Positions 44,112 to 53,628 of a DNA stretch of 64,000 nucleotides are shown piece by piece; positions within the stretch are counted from its first letter, which is position 1; every line of letters starts with the position of its first letter. Source of the stretch: a bacterium (GTDB taxonomy: Bacteria; Sumerlaeota; Sumerlaeia; SLMS01; JAHLLQ01); assembly GCA_020444065.1 (NCBI GenBank), contig JAHLLQ010000006.1, positions 342,380-406,379 of the forward strand, written 5' to 3'. Below the pieces are notes generated by a model. The model saw only the letters and a program-made list of their open reading frames with translations, searched no databases and was not told the DNA's origin. The translations under genes and the position numbers were made by a program.

Positions 44112-45704
44112 TTACGGCTTCCGCGCGCGCTCTTCGTCCGATTGACTCGCGATCAGGCTCTCTGCGATCTGCTTCTGCTGAGCGTGACGCTCGAACAGCA
44201 GCAGATCCTGGGCGATGCCCTTCGCCAGCGCCTTCGAGGCAGCGCCCTTCTTCAGACGCCATGTCCAGTTCCCGGCCTCGCGACCCGGGAAGTTCATCCG
44301 CGCTTCCTTGCCAAGACCAAGGAAGTCCTGCATCGGTACCAGTGCAATCGCTCCGACCGACGCGAATGTCTGGCGAATCAGTTCTTTGTGCGCCTCCTTG
44401 CCATCCGTGCCCGTGTAGGCCTTGAAGAGTTTCTGCTCTTCCTTCGAGGCGAATTCCCTCCACCACTGGGCGGCCGTCGCGTTGTCGTGCGATCCCGTGT
44501 AGACGACGCTTGTGGGCTCGACCTTGTGGGGCTGGAAATCGCAGCCTGGGTCCGGAACCAGCGGCTTCGTCCCGGCGACGGTCCAACCGAACTGCATGAT
44601 CTTCATGCCAGGAAGGTCGAACTGCTTGCGCAGGTCCTCGACCTCTTCCGTGATCACGCCGAGGTTTTCCGCGATGATCGGCAGCTCGCCGAGCGCCTTG
44701 CGAAGCGCCTTGAAGAGCGGCGCACCGGGCCCCTTAACCCAGCGGCCGTTGATCGCAGTCTCCTCGCCGAATTTCACCGACCAATAGCCTTCAAATCCGC
44801 GGAAGTGGTCCAGACGCACGATGTCGACGAGCTCCAGCATCGCCTGCATACGTGCAACCCACCACTTGTAGCCGCGGCGGTGCATCTTGTCCCAGTCGTA
44901 GAGTGGATTCCCCCAAAGCTGGCCGGTTTCGCTGAAATAGTCCGGCGGAACCCCCGCGACGCGCTTCGGGTCGCCGGATTTCTTGAGCTGGAAAAGATCC
45001 TGGCTCGCCCAGGTGTCGGAGCTGTCGTAAGCGACGTAGATCGGCATGTCGCCGACGATCTGGATGCCGCGCTCATGCGCCGCCTTCCGCACGTCTGCCC
45101 ACTGATCGAAAAACAGGAACTGGATGAACTTGTGCATCCCCACTTCGTCGGCGTGATCCTTGGCTGCCTGCTTCAGTGCCTTCGCGTCGTGCCTGCGCAA
45201 CGGCGCGGCCCACGTATTCCACACCTGCCCACCATGGGCGGATTTCAAGGCTGCAAAGAGCGCGTAGTCGTCCAGCCAGGCCGCGGTGCTGGGCTTGCTG
45301 ACGAATGCATCCAGACGCTTCTGGAGTTTCGGAAACTTGCCGGCCTTGAAGCGCTCGTAAGCCTTGCGCAGCAGGGTGTTTTTCCACTCGATCACCGGGC
45401 CATATTTCACGTTCGCTTCGGAGAACTTCGGCCGTTTCAAGTCTGCGGGCTTCAGCAGGCCTTCGCGGCGCAAAAGATCCGGGCTGATCATGAACGGGTT
45501 GCCGGCAAAGGCGGAGAAGCACTGATAGGGCGAGTCCGCAAAGCCTGTCGGGCCCAACGGCAGGACCTGCCACAGGGAAAGACCCGCGGCCTTCACCCAG
45601 TCGAGAAATCGAATCGCCTCGGGCCCGAGATCGCCGATTCCGTACGGGCTTGGCAAAGAAGTGGGATGCAGAAGAACTCCGGCCTGGCGTCGATTCAGTT
45701 TCAA
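44112..45704 (-). CDS. malQ: 4-alpha-glucanotransferase (amylomaltase)
   Basis: A 530-residue GH77 disproportionating enzyme that transfers alpha-1,4-glucan segments in glycogen/maltodextrin metabolism. Family blocks: AGVLLHPTSLPSPYGIGDLG, WQVLPLGPTGFADSPYQ, the nucleophile aspartate in DIVRLDHFRGFEGYW, the acid/base glutamate in PIIAENLGVIT, and the third carboxylate in YTGSHDNATAAQWW. Length matches bacterial MalQ. The start is TTG 45704, with AAGGAG 7 bases upstream and no better ATG before the conserved first strand. It stands without other glycogen genes here. Confidence 0.95.
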   Translation of the reverse strand: MKLNRRQAGVLLHPTSLPSPYGIGDLGPEAIRFLDWVKAAGLSLWQVLPLGPTGFADSPYQCFSAFAGNPFMISPDLLRREGLLKPADLKRPKFSEANVKYGPVIEWKNTLLRKAYERFKAGKFPKLQKRLDAFVSKPSTAAWLDDYALFAALKSAHGGQVWNTWAAPLRRHDAKALKQAAKDHADEVGMHKFIQFLFFDQWADVRKAAHERGIQIVGDMPIYVAYDSSDTWASQDLFQLKKSGDPKRVAGVPPDYFSETGQLWGNPLYDWDKMHRRGYKWWVARMQAMLELVDIVRLDHFRGFEGYWSVKFGEETAINGRWVKGPGAPLFKALRKALGELPIIAENLGVITEEVEDLRKQFDLPGMKIMQFGWTVAGTKPLVPDPGCDFQPHKVEPTSVVYTGSHDNATAAQWWREFASKEEQKLFKAYTGTDGKEAHKELIRQTFASVGAIALVPMQDFLGLGKEARMNFPGREAGNWTWRLKKGAASKALAKGIAQDLLLFERHAQQKQIAESLIASQSDEERARKP

Positions 45705-45950
45705 GGCAGCGCTCCTTGTGGGAAGGATGTTTGATCGGACGCGCCATAGTGAGAAGGCACCCGATGGCGGTGCAAGGACTTCCCGGGGTGTGCCTTGGTT
45801 TCGGCGCTAAAGCCCTTTTAGGGGCGGCTCAAATCTGCCGAGTTATACCGTCAACGCCGTTTTCCCCTTGCCGCGAGTTGGGCATGGAACTAGCTTCCTG
45901 ACGAGAAACGGGACCAAAAGGGTCCAGTTTTCGGCACCTGGTGGGAAACG

Positions 45951-46409
45951 ATGCTCCGAATCACCAAACAGACAGACTACGGGACGCTCCTTCTGACACA
46001 CATTGCACGTGGGTCTCGGGGTGAAATGTTCTCGGCGCGCGACCTTGCCGCAGAGACCCGAATCCCTCTCCCGATGGTCAGCAAGATCCTCAAGAAGATG
46101 GTCCGGGCGGAGCTGTTGGAGTCCCATCGCGGGGTCAAAGGCGGTTACTCGCTTGCGCGCCCGGCTAAGGAAGTGTCCGTCGCGGACATCATCCTGGCCC
46201 TCGAGGGTCCCATCGCACTCACCGATTGCAGCGAGCATGCCGACAGCGAGTGCGGCATGGAAGGCGGATGCCCGGTGAGTAATCACTGGCAGCGCATCAA
46301 CAACGCCGTTGTCGGCGCGCTGGAAGGCATTTCGCTTGAGGAGATGGCGCACCGCCAAGGCTGCGCCTGCGGCACTGCCGCTTTGGCGGCCGGCCTGGAG
46401 GCAACCTGA
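45951..46409 (+). CDS. Rrf2-family SUF operon regulator
   Basis: A 152-residue winged-helix repressor of the Rrf2/IscR family. N-terminal MLRITKQTDYGTLLLTHIA and the recognition region RIPLPMVSKILKKMVRAELLESHRGVKGGY match regulators encoded ahead of suf genes. Three cysteines, C93, C101 and C107, lie in the loop where IscR holds a [2Fe-2S] cluster; two more sit near the C-terminus (CAC). It should sense Fe-S cluster supply and regulate the downstream operon. It begins the suf cluster and lies 105 bases before sufB, divergent from malQ. Confidence 0.9.
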   Translation: MLRITKQTDYGTLLLTHIARGSRGEMFSARDLAAETRIPLPMVSKILKKMVRAELLESHRGVKGGYSLARPAKEVSVADIILALEGPIALTDCSEHADSECGMEGGCPVSNHWQRINNAVVGALEGISLEEMAHRQGCACGTAALAAGLEAT

Positions 46410-46466
46410 GGAGGGAGCATGATAGCCCCCCGTGTGAGTTTGAATCAGAGACGAATTTCCCGATAG

Positions 46467-46488
46467 CCGGAGCCATGAAGCGCTCCGG
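46467..46488 (+). other. small hairpin in the rrf2-sufB spacer
   Basis: CCGGAGC (46467-46473) pairs with GCTCCGG (46482-46488) around an 8-base loop just before the sufB ribosome site. There is no T-tract. Possibly an mRNA processing or stability element. Confidence 0.35.
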
Positions 46489-46514
46489 GCAAGTCCAAGC
46501 AACAGGAAGAGGAT

Positions 46515-47963
46515 ATGTCGACAACCGACGAAACATTGCAGGAGTTTACGAACCGCGAATACAAGTGGGGTTTCACGACGGATATCGAGCAGGATTCTCT
46601 GCCGCCCGGCTTGAACGAGGACGTGGTTCGTTTTATCTCGAAGAAGAAGAACGAGCCCGATTGGATGACCGAGTGGCGCCTGAAGGCGTACCGCCACTGG
46701 TTGACCATGAAGGAGCCGAAGTGGCCCCACGTCGAATACGACGACATCGACTTCCAGGCAATCAGCTACTACTCGGCTCCGAAGTCCGATAAGGACAAGC
46801 CGAAGAGCCTGGACGAGGTCGACCCGAAGCTGCTCGAAACCTACAAGAAGCTCGGCATTCCGCTGCAGGAGCAGAAGCTTCTGGCCGGCGTCGCCGTGGA
46901 TGCGGTCTTCGACAGCGTTTCCGTCGCGACGACGTACAAGGCGAAGCTGGGGGAACTTGGCATCATCTTCTGTTCGATGTCCGAGGCTGTCGAGAATCAC
47001 CCCGAGTTGGTAAAAAAGTACCTCGGGACAGTGGTTCCGTACACGGACAACTTCTACGCAACGCTAAACTCGGCTGTATTCAGCGATGGCTCGTTCGTCT
47101 ACGTTCCAAAGGGCGTTCGCTGCCCGATGGAACTGTCGACCTACTTCCGCATCAACGCCCAGAACACCGGCCAATTCGAGCGCACGCTGATTGTCGCCGA
47201 TGAGGGCGCATACGTCAGTTACCTAGAAGGCTGCACGGCGCCACAGCGCGATGAGAATCAGTTGCACGCCGCCGTCGTTGAGCTGGTTGCGATGAAAGAT
47301 GCGCAAATCAAGTACTCGACGGTGCAGAACTGGTACCCAGGGGACGAGGAAGGCCGCGGCGGCATTTACAACTTCGTCACGAAGCGCGGTATCTGCAAGG
47401 ACGACAACGCGAAGATCTCCTGGACGCAGGTCGAGACCGGTTCGTCCGTCACGTGGAAGTACCCGAGCGTGATTCTGAAGGGCGACAATACGATCGGCGA
47501 GTTCTACTCGGTCGCGCTGACCAACATGAAGCAGCAGGCCGACACCGGCACGAAGATGATCCATATCGGCAAGAACACCGGCAGCACGATCATCTCGAAG
47601 GGTATCTCCGCCGGCAAGGGGCAGAACACGTATCGCGGCCTGGTTCAGGTCATGAAGGGCGCAGAAAACGCCCGCAACTATACGCAGTGCGACTCGATGC
47701 TGATCGGCGACAAGTGCGGCGCGCACACGTTCCCGTACATCGACGTGCGCAACCCAACGGCAAACGTGGAGCACGAAGCGACCACGTCGAAGATCGGCGA
47801 AGATCAGATCTTCTACTGCCAGCAGCGCGGCATTTCCGAAGAGGATGCCGTCTCCATGATCGTCAACGGCTTCGCAAAGGAAGTGCTTGCCGAGTTGCCG
47901 ATGGAATTCGCCGTGGAAGCCCAGAAGCTCCTCGGCATCAGCCTGGAAGGAAGCGTCGGCTGA
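46515..47963 (+). CDS. sufB: SufB, Fe-S cluster scaffold subunit
   Basis: A 482-residue core scaffold of the SUF system, on which [4Fe-4S] clusters are built with SufC and SufD. Recognised along its length: [115 protein letters not shown], and the C-terminal block with the cluster-binding cysteine-containing CDSMLIG and [19 protein letters not shown]. Length is standard. GGAAGAGGAT precedes the ATG. First structural gene of the sufBCDSUT operon. Confidence 0.97.
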   Translation: MSTTDETLQEFTNREYKWGFTTDIEQDSLPPGLNEDVVRFISKKKNEPDWMTEWRLKAYRHWLTMKEPKWPHVEYDDIDFQAISYYSAPKSDKDKPKSLDEVDPKLLETYKKLGIPLQEQKLLAGVAVDAVFDSVSVATTYKAKLGELGIIFCSMSEAVENHPELVKKYLGTVVPYTDNFYATLNSAVFSDGSFVYVPKGVRCPMELSTYFRINAQNTGQFERTLIVADEGAYVSYLEGCTAPQRDENQLHAAVVELVAMKDAQIKYSTVQNWYPGDEEGRGGIYNFVTKRGICKDDNAKISWTQVETGSSVTWKYPSVILKGDNTIGEFYSVALTNMKQQADTGTKMIHIGKNTGSTIISKGISAGKGQNTYRGLVQVMKGAENARNYTQCDSMLIGDKCGAHTFPYIDVRNPTANVEHEATTSKIGEDQIFYCQQRGISEEDAVSMIVNGFAKEVLAELPMEFAVEAQKLLGISLEGSVG

Positions 47964-48032
47964 CGTCCGACGGATTCGAACCTCACAGAGAAAACACACC
48001 GACTATTTCGTCCTATTGGAGAGAAGATTACA

Positions 48033-48809
48033 ATGAGTTTGCTGAAGATCACCGACCTGCACGCGAAGGTTGAAGACACCGAAATTCTTCACGGGTTGAA
48101 CCTGGAAGTGAAGCCCGGCGAAGTGCACGCCATCATGGGCCCGAACGGCTCCGGAAAGAGCACGCTGACGCGTGTGGTTGCCGGCAGCGATGATTACGAA
48201 GTCACCGGCGGCGCCATCGAGTACGACGGCAAAGATCTGCTCGAACTTGAGGCCGATGAGCGCGCTCAGCAGGGCATCTTCATGGCCTTCCAGTATCCCG
48301 TCGAAATTCCCGGCGTGAACAACTCCTACTTCCTGAAGGCTGCGCTGAACTCCATTCGCAAGGCCCACGGCGAACCGGAGTTGGATGCGATCGATTTCCT
48401 GAAGCTGATCCGCGAGAAAGCCGAGTTGCTCGAGCTCGATCCGGAAATGCTGAAGCGCGGCGTGAACGTCGGCTTCTCCGGCGGCGAGAAGAAGCGGAAC
48501 GAGATCCTGCAGATGGCCGTGCTCGATCCGAAGCTGGCCCTGCTGGACGAGACGGACTCGGGCCTGGATATCGATGCGCTGCGCGTCGTGGCTGGCGCGG
48601 TCAACAAGCTGCGCAACGAGAAGCGCGCGATCATCCTCGTGACTCACTACCAGCGCCTCCTGAACTACATCGTGCCCGACGTCGTACACGTGATGGTCGA
48701 CGGCAAGATCGTGAAGTCCGGCGACAAGGACCTGGCGCTGCAGCTCGAAGAAGTCGGCTACGCCTGGGTGAATGGGGAACTCAAAAAAGCCCAAACCGCC
48801 AACGCCTGA
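48033..48809 (+). CDS. sufC: SufC, ABC-type ATPase of the SUF scaffold
   Basis: A 258-residue cytosolic ATPase that energises cluster assembly on SufB-SufD. Walker A GPNGSGKST begins at residue 36. The Q-loop region is FMAFQYPVEIPGV, the signature is FSGGEKKRNEILQM, Walker B is LALLDETDSGLDIDAL, and the switch histidine is in ILVTHYQRLLNYI. The SufC-specific DETDSGLD is intact. Good ribosome site (GGAGAGAAGA). Sits 69 bases after sufB and 16 bases before sufD. Confidence 0.97.
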   Translation: MSLLKITDLHAKVEDTEILHGLNLEVKPGEVHAIMGPNGSGKSTLTRVVAGSDDYEVTGGAIEYDGKDLLELEADERAQQGIFMAFQYPVEIPGVNNSYFLKAALNSIRKAHGEPELDAIDFLKLIREKAELLELDPEMLKRGVNVGFSGGEKKRNEILQMAVLDPKLALLDETDSGLDIDALRVVAGAVNKLRNEKRAIILVTHYQRLLNYIVPDVVHVMVDGKIVKSGDKDLALQLEEVGYAWVNGELKKAQTANA

Positions 48810-48825
48810 TAGGGATTGATGACCA

Positions 48826-50145
48826 ATGACTGAAGCAATTGCAGAGAAGAATCTCTACGCGGCGGAATTCGCCGAACTGTCGAAGGAACTTGCGGCAGCG
48901 GAGCCATCCTGGCTGACCGAAATCCGCAAGGTTGCCTTCGAGCGCTTCGCCGCTCTCGGCGTCCCGACTCGTCGCCAGGAAGAATACGGCTACACCAGCC
49001 TTGATCCCATCGCCGAGAAGCCTTTCTCCGTGACAGGGACGACGGCCGCCGTGACCGCCGACAAGTTGACGCCTTTCCTGTATGGCGATCTGGAGGCGCA
49101 CCTTCTGGTGTTCGTCGACGGGCGCTATCAGCCGGAGTTGTCGAAGATTGGCGATCTGCCCGCGGGCGTCACCGTGAAGAGCCTGATGGATGTGCTGACG
49201 AACGATGCCGACAGCATTCGCCCGCACCTCGCGCAGTACGCCGACTATCAAAGCTACGCCATGATCGCGCTGAACACGGCGCTCATGACCGGCGGCACGT
49301 TCATTCACCTGCCCGCCGGTGTGAAGGTCGAGACGCCGATCCACATCCTGAACCTCGTGGTTGGCGGCGACCAGCCGACGTCCTCCCAGACGCGCAATGT
49401 TCTGGTAGCCGAGGACGATTCCAGCGCAACGATCATCGAGTCGTGGATTGGAACCGGCAATGCCCAGACCTTCACGAACACGGTGCTCGAAGCGGCTGTC
49501 GGCGCGAACACCGACATCGATCACTATAAGCTGCAGCGCGAGCACGTCGAGAATGGCTATCACTATTCGTCGCTGTACGTGACGCAGGGCGATAATAGCC
49601 GCTTCCGTTCGCACTCGTTTGCGATGGGCGGCGCGCTGGTGCGCAACGACGTGTTCGGCTATCTCGACGGCGAAGGCATCGACTGTATCTTCAACGGTCT
49701 GCTGATCGGCACGGGCAAGCAGCACATCGACAATTTCATGCAGGTCGATCACGCAAAGCCCAACTGCGACAGCCATGAGCTGTACAAGGGCATCCTCGAC
49801 GACAACGCCACGGCTGTCTTCCGCGGCCGCATTCACGTCCATCCGGACGCTCAGAAGACCGATGCAAAGCAGACGAATCAGAACTTGCTCCTGAGCGACA
49901 ATGCCCAGGCCGTCGCGAAGCCCCAGCTTGAGATCTACGCCGACGATGTGAAGTGCACACACGGCGCGACTATCGGCGAGTTGGACGACTCGGCACTCTT
50001 CTACTTGCGCTCCCGCGGCATTCCGTCGAAATCCGCACGGAACATGCTGATCCGGGCCTTCGCCGGCGACGTGACCGAACGCGTCCACGTCGACCAGGTT
50101 CGCGAAACCGTGGAGGAGATTCTCTACAACCGCCTTCCCCACTGA
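48826..50145 (+). CDS. sufD: SufD, Fe-S scaffold subunit
   Basis: A 439-residue SufB paralogue that completes the SufBC2D scaffold. Landmarks: EPSWLTEIRKVAFERFAALGVPTRRQEEYGYT, LLVFVDGRYQPELS, the beta-helix region with GGTFIHLPAGVKVETPIHIL, VLVAEDDSSATIIESWIG, DHAKPNCDSHELYKGILDDNATAVFRGRIHV, and the C-terminal VKCTHGATIGELDDSALFYLRSRGI with the conserved His (THGA) at the SufB-SufD interface. Standard length. Coupled closely to sufC and sufS. Confidence 0.96.
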   Translation: MTEAIAEKNLYAAEFAELSKELAAAEPSWLTEIRKVAFERFAALGVPTRRQEEYGYTSLDPIAEKPFSVTGTTAAVTADKLTPFLYGDLEAHLLVFVDGRYQPELSKIGDLPAGVTVKSLMDVLTNDADSIRPHLAQYADYQSYAMIALNTALMTGGTFIHLPAGVKVETPIHILNLVVGGDQPTSSQTRNVLVAEDDSSATIIESWIGTGNAQTFTNTVLEAAVGANTDIDHYKLQREHVENGYHYSSLYVTQGDNSRFRSHSFAMGGALVRNDVFGYLDGEGIDCIFNGLLIGTGKQHIDNFMQVDHAKPNCDSHELYKGILDDNATAVFRGRIHVHPDAQKTDAKQTNQNLLLSDNAQAVAKPQLEIYADDVKCTHGATIGELDDSALFYLRSRGIPSKSARNMLIRAFAGDVTERVHVDQVRETVEEILYNRLPH

Positions 50146-50161
50146 CCGGAAGGAGAATCCG

Positions 50162-51421
50162 ATGAGCACCATCAACCAAATGGCCACTGCGCACTCGAAC
50201 ATGACATTCGATGTCCAGAAAGTCCGGAGAGATTTCCCTGTCCTCCATCAGGAGGTCCATGGACATCCGCTGGTGTACCTGGACAACGCAGCGACGACGC
50301 AGAAGCCGTCGCAGGTCATTGAAACGATCAGCAATTACTACCTGCACGACAACTCGAATGTGCATCGCGGCGTGCATCTGTTGAGCGAGCGCTCGACTCG
50401 TGCTTACGACGGTGCCCGCGAGAAGGTTCGCGAATTCCTGAATGCCACATCGGTGAAGGAGATTCTCTTCACCCGCGGCGTGACGGAAGGAATAAACCTC
50501 GTCGCCAACACATTCGGCCAGCAGCACATCGGCGCCGGCGATGAAGTTCTCATCACCGGCATGGAGCATCACTCCAACATCGTTCCATGGCAAATGCTCT
50601 GCGAACGCACGGGTGCGCAGCTGAAGGTCGTTCCGATCAACGATGACGGCGAGATGATCTTCGAGGAGTTTGCGAAGCTCCTCGGCCCGAAGACAAAGCT
50701 CGTCGGTGTCGTGCATGTGTCGAATGCCCTGGGAACGATCAACCCGATCAAGCGGGTCATCGATGCGGCGCATGCCCAGGACACTCCGGTCCTAATCGAT
50801 GGCGCGCAGGCAGTAGCCCATGTCCCGGTCGACGTTCAGGAACTCGATGCCGATTTCTACTTGCTTTCCGGGCACAAGATCTACGGCCCTACGGGTATCG
50901 GGGTCTTGTATGGGAAGCAGAAGTGGCTGGAGTCCATGCCTCCCTGGCAGGGCGGCGGCGACATGATCAGTTCCGTCACGTTCGAAAAGACGATCTACAA
51001 CGATCTGCCGCACAAGTTCGAAGCCGGCACGCCCAATATCGCCGGCGCGATCGGCCTGGGTGCGGCGATCGATTATGTAAACGACCTCGGGCTGGAGGCT
51101 GTCGGCCGGTACGAGGATGAAGTCCTGGAGTACGGCATGGAGGCTCTCGCCGCAGTGAAAGGCTTGCGTCTGATCGGCACGGCGAAGGAGAAAGCGGGCG
51201 TGCTTTCCTTCATCCTTGAAGGAATTCATCCGCACGATGTGGGGACGATCCTGGACCAGGAAGGGATCGCCATCCGCACAGGCCACCACTGCGCACAGCC
51301 GGTCATGGATCGCTTCGGCGTTCCGGCCACGTCGCGCGCCTCGTTGGCGGCCTACAATACGAAGGAGGAAATTGATGCCCTCGTGGAGGCCATTCACAAG
51401 GTCATCAAGATGTTCGGGTAA
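50162..51421 (+). CDS. sufS: SufS cysteine desulfurase
   Basis: A 419-residue PLP enzyme that removes sulfur from cysteine as a persulfide for cluster building. Visible active-site residues: the lysine that binds PLP, K239 in LLSGHKIYGPTG; the His stack in TGMEHHSNIVPWQ (H136/H137); and the catalytic cysteine C377 in RTGHHCAQPVM. It is group II by its short C377 loop, which typically needs SufU or SufE to accept sulfur; sufU follows immediately. AAGGAGAATCC precedes the ATG. Its stop shares its last base with the sufU start (TAATG). Confidence 0.97.
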   Translation: MSTINQMATAHSNMTFDVQKVRRDFPVLHQEVHGHPLVYLDNAATTQKPSQVIETISNYYLHDNSNVHRGVHLLSERSTRAYDGAREKVREFLNATSVKEILFTRGVTEGINLVANTFGQQHIGAGDEVLITGMEHHSNIVPWQMLCERTGAQLKVVPINDDGEMIFEEFAKLLGPKTKLVGVVHVSNALGTINPIKRVIDAAHAQDTPVLIDGAQAVAHVPVDVQELDADFYLLSGHKIYGPTGIGVLYGKQKWLESMPPWQGGGDMISSVTFEKTIYNDLPHKFEAGTPNIAGAIGLGAAIDYVNDLGLEAVGRYEDEVLEYGMEALAAVKGLRLIGTAKEKAGVLSFILEGIHPHDVGTILDQEGIAIRTGHHCAQPVMDRFGVPATSRASLAAYNTKEEIDALVEAIHKVIKMFG

Positions 51422-51888
51422 TGTCTGACTTGCGCGACCTATACCAGGAGACAATCCTGGATCATAACAAGCACCCTCAGAACTTCCGCGAGATGGAGCA
51501 GGCCAATCGCCACGCGGAAGGCTTCAATCCGCTGTGCGGCGACCGGGTTCAGGTGTATCTCTTCATCCAGGATGGAGTCGTCAAGGACGTCAGTTTCAAG
51601 GGTGCCGGTTGCGCGATCTGCATGGCGTCGTGCTCCCTGATGACGTCGGCTCTGAAGGGCAAGACCGAGAAGGAGGTAGAGAACATCTTCACAAGCTTCC
51701 ACGAACTTGTCGCCGGCGAGGCCGATTTCACCGAGAAGATGGAAGAACTCGGGAAGCTGGCCGTTTTCCAGGGTGTTCGCGACTACCCGATTCGCGTCAA
51801 ATGCGCGACGCTGCCGTGGCACACTCTGCGTGCCGCCCTCCACGATCAGGACAAACCCGTCTCCACGGAGCAGGATGACAATGAGTGA
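51421..51888 (+). CDS. sufU: SufU sulfur-transfer protein
   Basis: A 155-residue SufU/IscU-like protein that takes sulfur from SufS. Zinc/cluster ligands expected from Bacillus SufU are all present: C39 and D41 (PLCGDRV), C64 (GAGCAICMASCS) and C128 (VRVKCATLPWHTL), with the SufU-type insertion (GLVAGE-like region around ELVAGEADF) before the last cysteine. An extra cysteine, C67, replaces the usual serine of the CxIS segment, and C71 follows. Overlaps both neighbours, so it is translated with sufS and sufT. Confidence 0.94.
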   Translation: MSDLRDLYQETILDHNKHPQNFREMEQANRHAEGFNPLCGDRVQVYLFIQDGVVKDVSFKGAGCAICMASCSLMTSALKGKTEKEVENIFTSFHELVAGEADFTEKMEELGKLAVFQGVRDYPIRVKCATLPWHTLRAALHDQDKPVSTEQDDNE

Positions 51889-52213
51889 CGAGCAGGCCAA
51901 AGGCGCCGCCAAGAATACCAAGGAGATGATCGTCCAGACCCTCAAGACGGTCTACGATCCGGAGATCCCCGTAAACATCTACGAGATGGGGCTGATCTAC
52001 GATATCGAGCTGGACGAGAAGGGGAACACGACAATTACGATGACGTTGACGTCGCCGAATTGCCCCGTGGCCGAGACGCTGCCCGTCGAGGTTGAGCAGA
52101 AGGTCATGGCCGTTCCCGGCGTCAATCACGCCGTCGTTCATATCGTCTGGGAGCCTATCTGGAACCCGGACATGATGTCCGAGGCCGCGAAACTCGAACT
52201 CGGGATGTTTTAA
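51881..52213 (+). CDS. sufT: SufT, MIP18/DUF59 Fe-S assembly protein
   Basis: A 110-residue DUF59/MIP18-family protein that helps mature [4Fe-4S] proteins. The core VYDPEIPVNIYEMGLIYDIEL and the cysteine-containing MTLTSPNCPVAETLP are typical, followed by VEQKVMAVPGVNHAVVHIVWEPIW. The start at ATG 51881 overlaps sufU's stop, and AGGA lies 5 bases before it; ATG 51875 is nearly as good. Ends the core suf operon, 6 bases before a radical SAM gene. Confidence 0.93.
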   Translation: MSDEQAKGAAKNTKEMIVQTLKTVYDPEIPVNIYEMGLIYDIELDEKGNTTITMTLTSPNCPVAETLPVEVEQKVMAVPGVNHAVVHIVWEPIWNPDMMSEAAKLELGMF

Positions 52214-52219
52214 CATCGC

Positions 52220-53422
52220 ATGACCGCTGTCGAGCAATCCCACGGAAACGTCCCCGCCCTGGAACTCGACGATCCCAGGGCAGTGAACGGCGTGCTCGCG
52301 CTGCTCGACTCCACTTGGCTCGACGATCGAATTTACTCCCAACCAACGCACTACGATGTGGCGACTTCGGTCGTGTGCAACATCCGTTGCCCTCTCTGTC
52401 CGCGCCAGACGTTTAAGTCCGAAGTGAAGTCGGGCCTGATGAAGGCCGAGCACTTCGAGCCGATCCTCCCCCACCTCGAGGTCGCCGAACGAACCGGCCT
52501 CTTCGGTCTGGGCGAGCCCTTTCTGAACAAGGAATTCTTCAACTTCCTCGCCTCCGCAAAGGAGCGCGGGACCTACTGCATGACATCGAGCCACGGGATG
52601 AGCCTGACGCCCGAGGTCATCGAGAAGATTCTCGATTCCGGCCTGGATGAATTGTGCGTCAGTATGGACGGCGCAACGGCGAGGACGTTCAACTTCCTGC
52701 GTGAGGGTGCGGACTTCAAGACGGTCTGCCACAACGTGGGTGAGTTGTTGCGTCGACGGAACGATCGCGGCCAAAGCACGCCGCGCGTTCATATCGCCTG
52801 TGCGCTCTCCAAGTACAACATCTGGCAAGCCTGCGCGATGGTGCGGCTGACGAAGAAACTCGGCGCCGATCGCATCGCGTTCTCCAACCTCGTGATCGAC
52901 CACGAGGAGCATGCGCACGTGTCCGTGGTCGGAACGCGGATCTTCCGATGGAACCTGGATCGAGCCCAGAAGCTGGCGGAGCGCCTCGGCGTCGATTGCG
53001 TGTACTTCCCGCAGAAAGCGCTGGCATTTCGGAAGGAGCCCCCCCCGCAGATCGCGCCGGGGGTTCGGTACGGCTGCCCATCCGCATGGCGTGCGCTGAT
53101 CATTGAGCGCGACGGCAATCTGAAGCCCTGCTGCTATCTGGAGACCTCCTACGGAAACTCCAAGGCGGCGCCTCTGATGGACCAGGTCAACGGCTCCATC
53201 GCCCGCGAGTTCCGCCGCACGTTCACTGAAGGCGAGTACCTTGAAACCTGCAAGGGATGCGGCCAATTCTACCAGATAACCGACCAGCAGACACGGGAGA
53301 TTCTGGACGAAGCCTCGGAGAAAATCGAATCGGGGAACTTCACCGAGTCGACTCGGGCTGACCTTCGGTCTAAACTGGAACATTTTCAGAAACTTGCGGA
53401 CGCTGCTGATTCGAGCGAATAA
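52220..53422 (+). CDS. radical SAM/SPASM-like enzyme attached to the suf operon
   Basis: A 400-residue radical SAM enzyme with CNIRCPLC (C53, C57, C60) after YDVATSVV. The barrel continues with GLGEPFLNKEFFNFLASAKERG and LDELCVSMDGATARTFNFLREG. C-terminal cysteines in YGCPSAW, LKPCCYLE and CKGCGQFYQ fit a SPASM/twitch auxiliary cluster. It begins 6 bases after sufT on the same strand, so it likely shares the transcript. Enzymes with two Fe-S clusters are natural clients of the SUF machinery, though the substrate is not evident. Confidence 0.84.
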   Translation: MTAVEQSHGNVPALELDDPRAVNGVLALLDSTWLDDRIYSQPTHYDVATSVVCNIRCPLCPRQTFKSEVKSGLMKAEHFEPILPHLEVAERTGLFGLGEPFLNKEFFNFLASAKERGTYCMTSSHGMSLTPEVIEKILDSGLDELCVSMDGATARTFNFLREGADFKTVCHNVGELLRRRNDRGQSTPRVHIACALSKYNIWQACAMVRLTKKLGADRIAFSNLVIDHEEHAHVSVVGTRIFRWNLDRAQKLAERLGVDCVYFPQKALAFRKEPPPQIAPGVRYGCPSAWRALIIERDGNLKPCCYLETSYGNSKAAPLMDQVNGSIAREFRRTFTEGEYLETCKGCGQFYQITDQQTREILDEASEKIESGNFTESTRADLRSKLEHFQKLADAADSSE

Positions 53423-53464
53423 AGCGTAATTATTCTGAAATCGGCACAAAATGGGCTGGCTCCT

Positions 53465-53478
53465 GTTCCAATTGGAAC
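53465..53478. promoter_or_regulatory. perfect 14-bp palindrome upstream of the Ser/Thr kinase gene
   Basis: GTTCCAATTGGAAC is a perfect inverted repeat about 150 bases before the kinase start, in a 206-base gene-free spacer. It could be a dimeric repressor operator or part of a promoter. No matching site was noticed elsewhere in the window. Confidence 0.3.
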
Positions 53479-53628
53479 GGATGATGCCTTATGCACGTGC
53501 GGCCAGGCGCGCTAAGTCTTTTGGCTTCAAGTGCCTTGGCACGATCAAACGATGGCGTTGCTGGTGCCCTGTTTTTTGCTCCTGCACTGCAAGGATCGGC
53601 ACAACCTGCTTGCAGTGTAGGCGAATAT

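Noticed and set aside
44142..45734. 530-codon plus-strand frame opposite malQ
   Set aside because: malQ shows all GH77 catalytic blocks; the opposite frame is an antisense shadow of the same length.
47970..48032. GGATTCGAACCT in the sufB-sufC spacer, resembling the T-arm of a minus-strand tRNA
   Set aside because: The spacer is only 69 bases, a full cloverleaf would run into sufC, and I could not fold acceptor or anticodon stems.
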